A stretch of DNA of 64,000 nt from Halomonas qaidamensis (GCF_025917315.1 NZ_CP080627.1:1984001-2048000); one strand, 5' to 3'. Positions 46,639 through 54,460 are shown, counted from the stretch's first letter. Program-made: numbers and translations. The notes: generated by a model not told the origin, from the letters alone.

Positions 46639-47864
46639 TCGGCGACAGGCTGCACTAACCCTAAGCTGACTAGCTGGCCCAGTAAATGGCAGATATCCCG
46701 CTTGATACTTTGCCTGCTAGCACCAACAAAAAAAGCCATTAAGGTATCAACAATGTCATCTTGGCATAGAGCCTCATGCTGCAGCAGCGCCCACACGGCT
46801 CTACTCGTCACATTCAAACGATGAATTTCGCCGCCCTCTTTCGCAATGACGAACAGCTCTTCACCCAATGGAAACTCATGAGCCACCGGGCTAATTTGCC
46901 ACCTGCGCGTGTCGTTTGGTGCCAGTGCATGGCTCTGTTTGAACGCCTCAGGCGCAGTTTGGCGACGACACATATTCGTCGCCACAGCACCGCCAAGAAA
47001 CCCATCGTTATCTATCTCGGTTGCCAGCCACGTTGCCGCTTCGTAAGCATCTCGGTAACGCATTAAAAAACACGGCAAATCTTTTAAGAGTGGCAAAAAG
47101 CGTTCAATCAACGTTTTATCCGACTCATGCTCAGCAAAATTCTGCTGCAACAACTGCCAGAGTCCATCCCCTGGCTGCAGGCGAACAAGCTGTGGCTCAC
47201 TGATCGATTCATCGCGCTCAATAAGGAGTATGGCGCCTAGCGGACAACGCACCCCATGTGATGCCAGCTGCTGCTCGTTTAACGCTAAGTAGCCGTAGCG
47301 ATCATCATGCGGCCCAAGATGAGTGGCAACAAACTGATGAAACTCAGACGCTAGAGTCTCGGGCAACGGTAAACGCAACCTAGGTGCAACACCCAGCGCT
47401 ATCCCTTCACCATAACTGTTAAGTGTAAGTACATCATCGCCGAACACCCGATAACCAGCCGCGGCAAACGCTGCGGTCAGAGTACTTTTACCCGCTCGGT
47501 GGCTATCCGGAAATATTACTAGCTGTTGATTAACCTCTACCGCCCCGCAGTGAATCCCAATATGCTCAGGATGATGCCGAAGATAGGCACCTGCTAAATC
47601 AGCAATCACACTGCATGCGGTTCCTGCGGGTGTATCTAATAACATGCCACCCGGTAATGCCGGCGCTTCCTGCCAGTAACCATTAGGATGCTGCCAAACG
47701 CAAATAGCAGGCGCATGCTGCTGAGGCTCACAGGGTGTTAACTGCCAGCCAGGCATTGCCTGTTGAATCACTGGAAGTAGGTTTTCAGCATCAACCAAGC
47801 GCAAGCAAGGACCAATATTTTCCAGTGCATAATCGTCAGTAATCGATGTGCTAGCCACGTTCAA
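46635..47864 (-). CDS. HPr-kinase-like P-loop protein fused to a PqqD domain
   Basis: The 409-residue protein has no close relative I can name. Residues ~100-290 resemble the HprK kinase fold. It has a degenerate P-loop LVIFPDSHRAGKSTLTAAFA (~116-134), in which Asp replaces the first Gly of GxxxxGKS, and GDDVLTL (~142-148) as the HprK-like acidic pair. Residues ~320-405 form a PqqD domain (FVIAKEGGEIHRLNVTSRAVWALL and a C-terminal helical LGQLVSLGLVQP). PqqD domains bind precursor leader peptides in RiPP pathways. HprK-like kinases occur beside PqqD proteins in some peptide clusters, usually as separate genes. The start is three bases beyond the stop of the Tat repeat protein. A role in modifying or chaperoning that protein is inference. 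Confidence 0.75.
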   Translation of the reverse strand: MNVASTSITDDYALENIGPCLRLVDAENLLPVIQQAMPGWQLTPCEPQQHAPAICVWQHPNGYWQEAPALPGGMLLDTPAGTACSVIADLAGAYLRHHPEHIGIHCGAVEVNQQLVIFPDSHRAGKSTLTAAFAAAGYRVFGDDVLTLNSYGEGIALGVAPRLRLPLPETLASEFHQFVATHLGPHDDRYGYLALNEQQLASHGVRCPLGAILLIERDESISEPQLVRLQPGDGLWQLLQQNFAEHESDKTLIERFLPLLKDLPCFLMRYRDAYEAATWLATEIDNDGFLGGAVATNMCRRQTAPEAFKQSHALAPNDTRRWQISPVAHEFPLGEELFVIAKEGGEIHRLNVTSRAVWALLQHEALCQDDIVDTLMAFFVGASRQSIKRDICHLLGQLVSLGLVQPVAD

Positions 47865-47866
47865 TC

Positions 47867-48238
47867 CTACCAGCGAGGTAATAAACGACTTATGCGAATC
47901 TCAATAACAGCGTCTCTATCCCAACGAGAGCGCTGTGGGCGAGAGTAGTAAGGGCGGGAATAACCTGGGCGTGAATGCTTTGTTTTTGAATAGCGAGGTC
48001 TTGAATAGCTATGTCTTGAATAGCTTGGTCTTGAATAGCTATGTCTTGAATAACGGGGCCTTGAATAGCTGGGCCGCGAGTAACGTGAACGGGAATGGTG
48101 ATGTTCGCGCGCTTCAGCTTGCCCCATGGAAAACAGCGTAGGGGCAACGTAAAGTGCAGCGGCGCCAAGGCCTAAACTTGCTAGCACTTGACGGCGTGAA
48201 CGCTGCTTATTCAGCAGGGAATCGGCTTCATTGCTCAT
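47867..48238 (-). CDS. Tat-signal protein with Tyr-Ser-Arg-Pro/His pentapeptide repeats
   Basis: The 123-residue protein carries a twin-arginine signal (SRRQVLASLGLGAAALYVAP, Arg pair at residues 15-16), cut near AEA-RE around residue 43. The mature part has His-His-His at residues 46-48 and about eleven pentads of the form Tyr-Ser-Arg-(Pro/His)-(Ser/Arg). The last few diverge (SKTKH, SRPGY, SRPYY, SRPQR). A short acidic, then basic tail follows, ending in RLLPRW. The region is strongly basic and rich in Ser and Tyr. The encoding DNA has a 15-bp repeat. Tat use implies export of a folded protein or one with a cofactor. The next gene begins two bases after its stop and encodes the PqqD-kinase fusion. 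I recognise no family. Confidence 0.75.
   Translation of the reverse strand: MSNEADSLLNKQRSRRQVLASLGLGAAALYVAPTLFSMGQAEAREHHHSRSRYSRPSYSRPRYSRHSYSRPSYSRHSYSRPRYSKTKHSRPGYSRPYYSRPQRSRWDRDAVIEIRISRLLPRW
47924..48094 (-). repeat. 15-bp tandem repeats encoding the YSRxx pentads
   Basis: On the minus strand the units follow TATTCAAGACATAGC and TATTCAAGACCAAGC with substitutions, in frame with the Tat protein. The 15-bp period changes the protein by whole pentads. Shadow reading frames on both strands in this stretch have their own apparent repeats because of this periodicity. Confidence 0.9.
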
Positions 48239-48271
48239 ATCAGCACTCCGGATTAATCGCTAGAAAGGTTA

Positions 48272-48286
48272 TGAAACACTGTTTCA
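48272..48286. promoter_or_regulatory. PsrA-like palindrome upstream of the Tat repeat gene
   Basis: TGAAACA-C-TGTTTCA is a perfect 7+7 palindrome containing GAAAC-N3-GTTTC, within the GAAAC-N(2-4)-GTTTC pattern I recall for PsrA. It lies about 35-48 bp upstream of the Tat protein start, in the 148-bp gap after the cyclase gene. It could instead be an operator for another TetR repressor. Confidence 0.5.
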
Positions 48287-48386
48287 AAAACAATCCTAGC
48301 CCCGAAGCAAATGCCAAACCACCGGTTGGGCACCACTTTCCCATTGTTTACTTTTTTTAATTAACTTGCTGTGTTTTGTGAAAGCA

Positions 48387-49514
48387 TTATGCAGCTGCGG
48401 TAATCTGCCAGTCATCACGCCCTGCGCTCTTTACTCGGTAAAGCGCTTTGTCAGCCGCTTCATAGGCAGTAGAGAGCGTGAACTCCCCTGCAGTAAAGCG
48501 CACAGCGCCAATACTCAGCGTTACCCTTTCATTATCTGGATGCGCAGGATGTTTAAAATCGGCTTCCTGTAAAGCAGAGGTCACTTGATCACAATAACTA
48601 ACCAATAGCGCATCGTCATTACAAGGCACTACAGCAGCAAACTCATCACCTCCGAGTCGATACAGTTTTGCGTCTTTACCAAGCACGTGTTTGAGAAGGC
48701 GTGCTAGGCGCCGCAATAGTTGATCTCCTTCGGGGTGGCCCAAAAAATCGTTGTATTGCTTAAAAAAGTCAATATCAACCAAAATCAAGGCAAGGGATTC
48801 CCCTTCGTTATTGACGATATCTTGATGCAGCGCACTTCGATTGCCTATGCCTGTCAGGGGATCGCACATTGCCTGCTGCATCCAGATCAACATTTGCTCT
48901 GTGGCGTGCTCAGTACGTCGCAACTGACGCTCATGCATTCGCCAAAACAGTAGCCCCAGTACAAAAATCACCAAACTAGAATAGGTGACAACCTGATTAT
49001 GACGGCGTGTGTTTTGAGAAAACTCATTAATCGCCATACCACGCAGATCAAGCTGGTTCATCTCAATGCGTGTTAAGCATTCAATGGGGCCTAATAATTC
49101 AGCGGCGGCGTCAAACGGTGCCACGTTATTTTCATCGAGGCGTTGGGTCAGCAACGTTAGGGTCTGAAGACTGGTATTGGTGCAAGTATATTTTTGACGA
49201 TACACGTCAATATCAATTAACCCATAGGCGAGATCTAGATTAAGCCTAAGCGCTTGCTGCTCATCTTCAAACAGCGATTCGCTAAGTAAATAGCGCTGGG
49301 CACGCTGTAAATACTCCCGTGATCGGGTGGCTAACTGTTGCCCTGTCAAACTGCCTGTTTGGCTAAAATACGCTTGTATCTCTGGGTATACCCAGCGAGC
49401 TTCGTATACTATCACCACCATTAGCGCCATAAAGCTCATTAGGCTTAACGATAGCCATGTCACATAGCGCCGCTTCCTAGCGAAAGGATTAGGCGGCGGT
49501 TGGACGGTCACCAC
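48387..49514 (-). CDS. Membrane diguanylate cyclase
   Basis: The 375-residue protein has two membrane helices (residues ~18-38 and ~176-192) flanking a periplasmic sensor region of about 135 residues, then a GGDEF domain. The active site is LGGDEF (residues 288-292). CDPLTGIGNRSALH opens the domain and VDIDFFKQYND supplies the metal site. The residues before GGDEF are GKDAKLYRL, so the product-inhibition RxxD site is missing. It makes cyclic di-GMP. It overlaps the upstream periplasmic-protein gene by seven bases, suggesting a coupled sensor pair. Confidence 0.9.
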   Translation of the reverse strand: MVTVQPPPNPFARKRRYVTWLSLSLMSFMALMVVIVYEARWVYPEIQAYFSQTGSLTGQQLATRSREYLQRAQRYLLSESLFEDEQQALRLNLDLAYGLIDIDVYRQKYTCTNTSLQTLTLLTQRLDENNVAPFDAAAELLGPIECLTRIEMNQLDLRGMAINEFSQNTRRHNQVVTYSSLVIFVLGLLFWRMHERQLRRTEHATEQMLIWMQQAMCDPLTGIGNRSALHQDIVNNEGESLALILVDIDFFKQYNDFLGHPEGDQLLRRLARLLKHVLGKDAKLYRLGGDEFAAVVPCNDDALLVSYCDQVTSALQEADFKHPAHPDNERVTLSIGAVRFTAGEFTLSTAYEAADKALYRVKSAGRDDWQITAAA

Positions 49515-50020
49515 TGAGCCTCGATGCTACGAATCATCCAGATCCAATCATTGAATTCACGCAGATTTTCGATATCTCGTTGATCGTCGTACGACTGTTC
49601 TACCAAGCGCAATGGCCCACGAGAACGCAATGTAAGAGGCTCTCCATCCTCTTCTGTCACCATTAACCATTTAGGATCATCCCAGCCACTGAGCGTTACT
49701 TCGTAATCATCCCATGCTGTAAAGTGCAATGCAGGGGGAACTTCGCCAAACTGATCGATTAAAAAACGACGAAACTCAAGCCCACGCATAGCCACTTCGC
49801 GCCCTTGAAAGGGGTCAAATAGAGTCACCGTCGTTGTCGACTGCTGACGTAATTCATCGGTGGAGAGCGTTGTAGTTTTCTCACCATTAATAACACTTAA
49901 TGCCTGAGCATAAGCTGGCATGGATAGCCAACTAAGTAATAGCAGAAAGCAAACAGCGCTAGCCTTTAGAAAATGATGCGTGAAACCGCGTATGGCAACA
50001 ATGGAAGTAACAGCATTCAT
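49508..50020 (-). CDS. Periplasmic molybdopterin-oxidoreductase-like protein paired with the cyclase
   Basis: The 170-residue protein has a hydrophobic signal stretch (ASAVCFLLLLSWLSMPAYA, cut near residue 38). The rest resembles a sulfite-oxidase-type fold fragment: LFDPFQGREVAMRGLEFRRF, LHFTAWDDYEVTLSGWDD and LRSRGPLRLVEQSYDD. The cofactor-liganding Cys of true molybdoenzymes is not seen, so it is probably a ligand-binding relative. The gene overlaps the diguanylate cyclase start. Inference: it senses a periplasmic signal for the cyclase. Confidence 0.6.
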   Translation of the reverse strand: MNAVTSIVAIRGFTHHFLKASAVCFLLLLSWLSMPAYAQALSVINGEKTTTLSTDELRQQSTTTVTLFDPFQGREVAMRGLEFRRFLIDQFGEVPPALHFTAWDDYEVTLSGWDDPKWLMVTEEDGEPLTLRSRGPLRLVEQSYDDQRDIENLREFNDWIWMIRSIEAQW

Positions 50021-50157
50021 GGCAAACGTTTTCCTAGCAGTTTTATGCCTTAATTGTGCTGCTGTGTACTCTACCAGACAGATCAGCTAATTACTTAGAA
50101 ACCATTCTTAACGAAACAGTTTTAGGATATCCATTTTTGCCAACAAAATTTTTTACC

Positions 50158-50187
50158 AACAAAAAAAGCCGGCCCAAATGGGCCGGC
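50158..50187 (-). terminator. Rho-independent terminator of the CcoM-like gene
   Basis: GCCGGCCC-AAAT-GGGCCGGC forms a perfect 8-bp stem. On the minus strand a run of seven T residues follows. It lies about 60 bases past the stop of the 41-residue gene. Confidence 0.9.
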
Positions 50188-50248
50188 AACAGGAAGCTCA
50201 CTATCAAAAGCAAGCCCCCTCCCCTGACGACTGTCACAACAAGCGGCG

Positions 50249-50374
50249 TTAATGCTTTTTACGTTCATCCTTTCGGAGATGATCACGCACGACAAAACCT
50301 ACCCAACCAATCATAAAAACGATCATTAACGCGACAGTAACTAGACCGAAAATAACAGTATCATCCCAGTACAT
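50249..50374 (-). CDS. ccoM: CcoM-like small subunit candidate of cbb3 cytochrome oxidase
   Basis: This 41-residue single-helix protein starts MYWDDTVIFGLVTVALMIVF and ends with the charged RDHLRKDERKKH. An ideal GGAGGGG precedes the ATG by six bases, and a textbook terminator follows. The pattern M-aromatic-x-D-[ND]-x-V-[IV]-x-G-[LV]-x-T-V-x-L-M resembles, from memory, CcoM, the ~36-residue extra subunit in the Pseudomonas stutzeri cbb3 oxidase. In that group ccoM also lies apart from the main cco operon. Two FNR/ANR-type boxes upstream fit low-oxygen control. The assignment needs a sequence comparison. Otherwise it is an anaerobically expressed membrane peptide. Confidence 0.65.
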   Translation of the reverse strand: MYWDDTVIFGLVTVALMIVFMIGWVGFVVRDHLRKDERKKH

Positions 50375-50406
50375 GGTGATCCCCTCCCGCCGTGATGTAT
50401 GACACC

Positions 50407-50448
50407 ATCGTAGTGTCTTAACACCGGCAGGAAGCTGACCTGGGTCAA
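50407..50448 (-). promoter_or_regulatory. FNR/ANR-dependent class II promoter of the CcoM-like gene
   Basis: CTGAC-CTGG-GTCAA (50435-50448) is a near-consensus FNR/ANR box (TTGAT-N4-ATCAA). TACGAT (50412 down to 50407 on the minus strand) is a fair -10 hexamer. The box centre lies 32 bp from the -10 centre, which places the box at about -41.5 if transcription starts near 50400. That is the canonical activator position. A 26-base leader would precede the ATG. Confidence 0.6.
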
Positions 50449-50484
50449 GCTTTTTAAAGGGGCTAATCTCGGCCTATCAGGAAC

Positions 50485-50498
50485 TTGATATGGATCAG
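50485..50498. promoter_or_regulatory. Second FNR/ANR box
   Basis: TTGAT-ATGG-ATCAG matches the FNR consensus at nine of ten positions. It lies about 50 bp farther upstream of the CcoM-like promoter, between that gene and the FKBP gene. The two genes lie on the same strand with the FKBP gene farther upstream. Confidence 0.55.
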
Positions 50499-50629
50499 TT
50501 TTTAACGCTTAAAGAGCCTTTCAGCGTAAAATACGTCGTACATTTTGTTCGCATTGACGTTTTAATGGCTCTTAAAATTAAAAGCCCCAGCAATGCACAA
50601 AGCAATAGACAATGTCTGCCCATTAACCA

Positions 50630-51148
50630 TTAAAGCACTTTTCGATCTTCTACTTTGCTGTGTTCAGTTCCTGGAGGCAGTGGATGCCCTTTGGCCAATT
50701 CTGCACGGGTAGCATCCCGCACTTCTAATACATTAACCTGATAACGAAGTGTGTGACCTGCCAGCGGGTGGTTCGTATCGACCGTTACTATGTCACCATC
50801 AATGCTCAGCACCGTGACAATTTGCGGGCCTGCTTCTCCTTCAGTTTGGAAACGGCTGCCCGGTTCCAACACCGCGTTGCCAAACGACGCACGATTCACT
50901 TCTTGCACTAAGTCTTCATTGCGAATTCCGTAGGCATCAGCAGGTGCAAGCGTGACTCGCAGCTCATCTCCAGCCGTTTTATCTTCCAAAGCACGCTCTA
51001 AACCAGGCAAAATATTATCGTGCCCATGGAGATACTCTAGGGGCTTAGCACGCGCGTTGGAGTCGTCTAGCACGCGGGTGCTGCCATCGCTAAGCACATC
51101 GCTTAACACGTAGTGTAAAGTGACTACCTGATGGGCTGTAATCGACAT
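50630..51148 (-). CDS. FKBP-type peptidyl-prolyl isomerase (SlyD-like)
   Basis: The 172-residue cytosolic protein has an FKBP fold split by an IF (insert-in-flap) chaperone domain, as in SlyD. LHYVLSDVLSDGSTRVLDDS, YLHGHDNILPGLERALED and the insert (LAPADAYGIRNEDLVQEV to VTVDTNHPLAGHTL) follow the SlyD order. It lacks the long His/Cys-rich metal-binding tail, so it resembles FkpB/SlyD-short proteins. It would assist proline isomerisation and folding. The gene stands alone with a good Shine-Dalgarno (GGAGAG). Confidence 0.9.
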   Translation of the reverse strand: MSITAHQVVTLHYVLSDVLSDGSTRVLDDSNARAKPLEYLHGHDNILPGLERALEDKTAGDELRVTLAPADAYGIRNEDLVQEVNRASFGNAVLEPGSRFQTEGEAGPQIVTVLSIDGDIVTVDTNHPLAGHTLRYQVNVLEVRDATRAELAKGHPLPPGTEHSKVEDRKVL

Positions 51149-51266
51149 GGAAAACTCCTCTCCGGTAAGCTATCGGCTTTGTCATGGATATCAGGCCTAG
51201 TCTATCACTGACCAGTTTTTAGTGGGCCTAGATGCAGACGTTTTCTTTCCAGGAGTGTTAATCCAC

Positions 51267-52637
51267 ATGCCCACCCCGATACCCCGGCGTAGTTGGTCGA
51301 GTGCGCTCGGTATTTACTGTCGCGCCCCTGTCATCACTATGTTGTTTTTAGGTTTTTCTGCAGGCCTGCCTTTTTTGCTGGTGTTTTCTACCCTTTCTGC
51401 ATGGTTACGCAGCGATGGAGTAGAAGTGGCCGCTATTGGCTTTTTCGCCTGGATTGGCATGCTCTACTCAATCAAGTTTTTTTGGGCACCTATTGTTGAC
51501 CGACTTGCACTGCCAATCCTGACGCGTTCGTTTGGACAGCGCCGTGGTTGGATGCTGCTTGCCCAGGGAATGATTGCGATAGGGCTAATTGGCTTAGCGG
51601 GGGTAAGCCCGGTGGGCAATTTGGGCTGGGTGGCGACCTTTGCGCTGCTGGTAGCCTTTGGCTCGGCCACCCAGGATATCGCCATTGACGCGTATCGCAT
51701 CGAATCAGCAGATGACGATGTACAGGCTGCGATGGCTTCTACTTACATTATCGGCTATCGCGGGGGGCTGCTAGCAGCGGGTGCGGGTGCGCTCTACGTT
51801 GCCTCAGCATTTTCCTGGAATGCCGCTTATCTTTCCATGGCGGCGCTAGTAGGCATTGGCGTGATCACTGTGCTCATTCGCCCTGAACCAAAGCGCGCTT
51901 CGCTCACGGTTCAACTCATTCACGAACCAAAGGTCCGTGCCTTCATTCGTGCCAGCCGTGGCCAACCAAAAGTTTTGCGGCGTTTAGGTGCTTGGGTGAT
52001 TGGTGCCATTGTGTGCCCTTTTACCGACTTCTTCCGTCGCTATGGGGTAAAGGCGCTAGGCATTTTAGTCTTTATCGCAGTGTTCCGAATTAGCGACCTT
52101 GCCATGGCCTCTATGGCAAATCCACTGTATATCGACTTAGGCTTTTCGCTGGCTACTATCGCTAACGTCACCAATATTTTTGGTATTGCCATGAGCATTA
52201 CGGGAGGAATTCTTGGCGGTTTGCTGGTTGCTCGCTACGGCATTGGGCCACTGCTTATCATTGGCGCTGGCTTTGTCATGGTAACCAATCTACTGTTTGC
52301 AGCTTTGGCATTGATTGGCAACCAACTGCCCATGCTGGTGGTCACCATTATTGGCGACAACCTTGCCAACGGCTTAGCTAGTGCGGTCTTTATTGCGTTT
52401 CTCTCTAGCTTAACGTCGCGGGCGTATACCGCGACTCAGTACGCACTGTTTTCGTCGCTGATGACACTACCAGGCAAATTTCTAAGTGGTTTTGGCGGGC
52501 TGGTCGTCACCGCTCAGGGATACGCCACTTTCTTCGTAGTGGCCACTCTGCTCGGGTTACCCGCCATTCTGCTAGCCATCTGGATCAGTCGAGATAAGCA
52601 GTTGGTGCCTACCCCAGTGATCGCAGAAGCAAAATAA
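51267..52637 (+). CDS. ampG: Muropeptide permease AmpG
   Basis: The 456-residue protein is an MFS carrier importing anhydromuropeptides for peptidoglycan recycling. The start at 51267 has AGGAG upstream; a frame 15 codons longer lacks support. AmpG landmarks are LGFSAGLPFLLVFSTLSAWL, WIGMLYSIKFFWAPIVDR, AFGSATQDIAIDAYR, and SSLTSRAYTATQYALFSSLM near the C terminus. Length is within the family's range (~450-500). Its stop lies two bases before the stop of the convergent SEC-C gene. Confidence 0.95.
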   Translation: MPTPIPRRSWSSALGIYCRAPVITMLFLGFSAGLPFLLVFSTLSAWLRSDGVEVAAIGFFAWIGMLYSIKFFWAPIVDRLALPILTRSFGQRRGWMLLAQGMIAIGLIGLAGVSPVGNLGWVATFALLVAFGSATQDIAIDAYRIESADDDVQAAMASTYIIGYRGGLLAAGAGALYVASAFSWNAAYLSMAALVGIGVITVLIRPEPKRASLTVQLIHEPKVRAFIRASRGQPKVLRRLGAWVIGAIVCPFTDFFRRYGVKALGILVFIAVFRISDLAMASMANPLYIDLGFSLATIANVTNIFGIAMSITGGILGGLLVARYGIGPLLIIGAGFVMVTNLLFAALALIGNQLPMLVVTIIGDNLANGLASAVFIAFLSSLTSRAYTATQYALFSSLMTLPGKFLSGFGGLVVTAQGYATFFVVATLLGLPAILLAIWISRDKQLVPTPVIAEAK

Positions 52638-52639
52638 AG

Positions 52640-54460
52640 CTAGCGGTGATCCGCTAACCACGCCAGCGCTCCTGGCGTGGTGCGCCACTGGTCACGCATC
52701 AACGTACGATATTGCCATGCTTCTGCGCGGGAGCCAGGATCGACCTGACCATCCGCGTGAGGCATTGAAGGCCGCGGGTTCTCGGCGCATAGCAGCTCAA
52801 GGGCGTAGCGATTATGGGCGATCACATCCGCCAGTGCTGCTTCAGCGGCATCGTGATTTTCCAACCGATACAGGGCTAGAGTACGGCCCATCAATAACCC
52901 CAATTCTAAAGAGCCATCGTCTTTTTGAGGCTCCTCAGTGAGCGCTAGCGCTTCTTCATTGCGGTCATCACGCAATAATTGATCAAGTACCAACTCCCTC
53001 AAGCCGAGGCTGTCTTCCGGATCGATAGCGAGCAGCTCTTCGGCCAACTCGCGGGAGTGCTGGCGCGCTCCGCGCTCCATGCCTACCACCAGCGCAAGGC
53101 CTGTCCGCAGTAGCATGGCGTTATCTGCATCATCCCAACATAGGCTGCCGTCACCTGCAGCGCGAGCCTGCTCTAGCCAGCGGGAAAGACGCAACGCCAG
53201 CGGTTCCAGCAACCCCGGTGCCATCCACGGCAGGCTACCAAAGCGACTGGTCAGTGCTAGGGTTAAATCTTGCACTACCTGGGGGGCATCCAACCATTCT
53301 GGGTGAGCACACAGCTCAGACATCCAGTCTATTGCATTCACCCACGGATCATCGCGAAAGCCCAAGGCAACTTCTTCATCGACCATCACTTGAAACTGTT
53401 CGTGCCAGGCCGCAAACAGGGTTTCTTCACGTGCAGTGGTGGTGTAGTGCAACCTTCCGGAATCGGCATCTTGCTCAATAGTAAGCTTTGGAGCGATAGG
53501 TAGTGCAGCTAACAGCGCCTGCAACGACACCAGCGGCGTCGCCATATCTTCTTCAGCACTCAACAGCTGGTCGGCTAGGGTGGCACCCGGGTTTTCTGCC
53601 AGGGCTGCTAGAAATTCAAGCTGCTCTTCATCTAGCTCACCCTGACGAACAAGACGGCGATACCAGAAATTAGCACGCTCTTTGGCCTCGGCTTCATGGC
53701 CTTCATGCAGCAGCAGCATGGCTTCAATATAGGCTAGCGTCGGTGAATCCGGCAGTGCCTGCTGAGCTTTTACGAACGCGGCACGGGCGCTGTCTAAGTC
53801 ATCGTTATCCAGGTGCATTAAGCACAGCCGTTCTAGCGCTACACCGCGCAAAAACAGCGGGCCGCGCTCCATAACGTCGTCAAGCAGATCAGCACGCTTA
53901 CGGGTAAAGCCACGCTCTTGATAAATATCTAGCAAAATTTCAAAGGCAGGCTCGGCCTGCTCCGGCAAACGCGACCAATCACTGCCATCAAACAGAGACT
54001 CAAGAATCTGCATTGAACGCCCGGTTTGGCCGCTTTCAGCAGCAATTAACCCGGCTTCTAATAGGGCCTGGGCAGGTGCTTGTTGGCTTTCTAGTGCTGC
54101 TTTAAGCGTAGCGCCCTTCCACTCACGCAGGGAAAGCATCCACATCATCTGTTCAGGTATATCCGTGGGGAAGTCAACGCGGTAGCAGCACTGTTTGAAC
54201 TTGCGCCCTGAATCACACCAGCAAGGCTCATTGCGGCCTGGGGTGGCCAACGGTTCGCTTGCAAAATCAAGCCGCTCTAGCGGCGTTTGCGACCATAAAA
54301 TAGGTGCAAGCGCCTGAGCGGTTGCCACATCGCCATTAAACGCATCCGCGCCTTCGGCACGCACCCAGGTCATAAAATCGGGGTAGTGTTCTTGCTGCCT
54401 AATTGCCGAGAGTGCCCCAGAGGCAAATCCCAGCAGTTGATCGACCCATACCGCCAGCAT
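52640..54460 (-). CDS. SEC-C motif protein with a long helical repeat region
   Basis: From the ATG at 54460 (GGAG in front; the longer frame begins with TTG) the product has 606 residues. Residues ~78-92 hold a SEC-C zinc motif, RNEPCWCDSGRKFKQCC, with the CxC and CC ligands. The rest is almost all alpha-helical with TPR-like pairs (GLIAAESGQTGRSMQILESL, LIEAMLLLHEGHEAEAKERA and LGLLMGRTLALYRLENHDAA). This suggests a scaffold. SEC-C in SecA binds zinc and SecB or ribosomes. The function here is unknown. It lies convergent to ampG. Confidence 0.75.
   Translation of the reverse strand: MLAVWVDQLLGFASGALSAIRQQEHYPDFMTWVRAEGADAFNGDVATAQALAPILWSQTPLERLDFASEPLATPGRNEPCWCDSGRKFKQCCYRVDFPTDIPEQMMWMLSLREWKGATLKAALESQQAPAQALLEAGLIAAESGQTGRSMQILESLFDGSDWSRLPEQAEPAFEILLDIYQERGFTRKRADLLDDVMERGPLFLRGVALERLCLMHLDNDDLDSARAAFVKAQQALPDSPTLAYIEAMLLLHEGHEAEAKERANFWYRRLVRQGELDEEQLEFLAALAENPGATLADQLLSAEEDMATPLVSLQALLAALPIAPKLTIEQDADSGRLHYTTTAREETLFAAWHEQFQVMVDEEVALGFRDDPWVNAIDWMSELCAHPEWLDAPQVVQDLTLALTSRFGSLPWMAPGLLEPLALRLSRWLEQARAAGDGSLCWDDADNAMLLRTGLALVVGMERGARQHSRELAEELLAIDPEDSLGLRELVLDQLLRDDRNEEALALTEEPQKDDGSLELGLLMGRTLALYRLENHDAAEAALADVIAHNRYALELLCAENPRPSMPHADGQVDPGSRAEAWQYRTLMRDQWRTTPGALAWLADHR

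Noticed and set aside
47924..48094. CRISPR-like appearance of the 15-bp repeats
   Set aside because: Repeats are contiguous and in frame, without unique spacers of 30-40 bp.
47890..48168. Frame giving AIQDIAIQD-type repeats over the Tat repeat gene
   Set aside because: It is the same 15-bp repeat read in another frame and lacks a Tat or other sensible start; the chosen frame has a full Tat signal and is coupled to the next gene.
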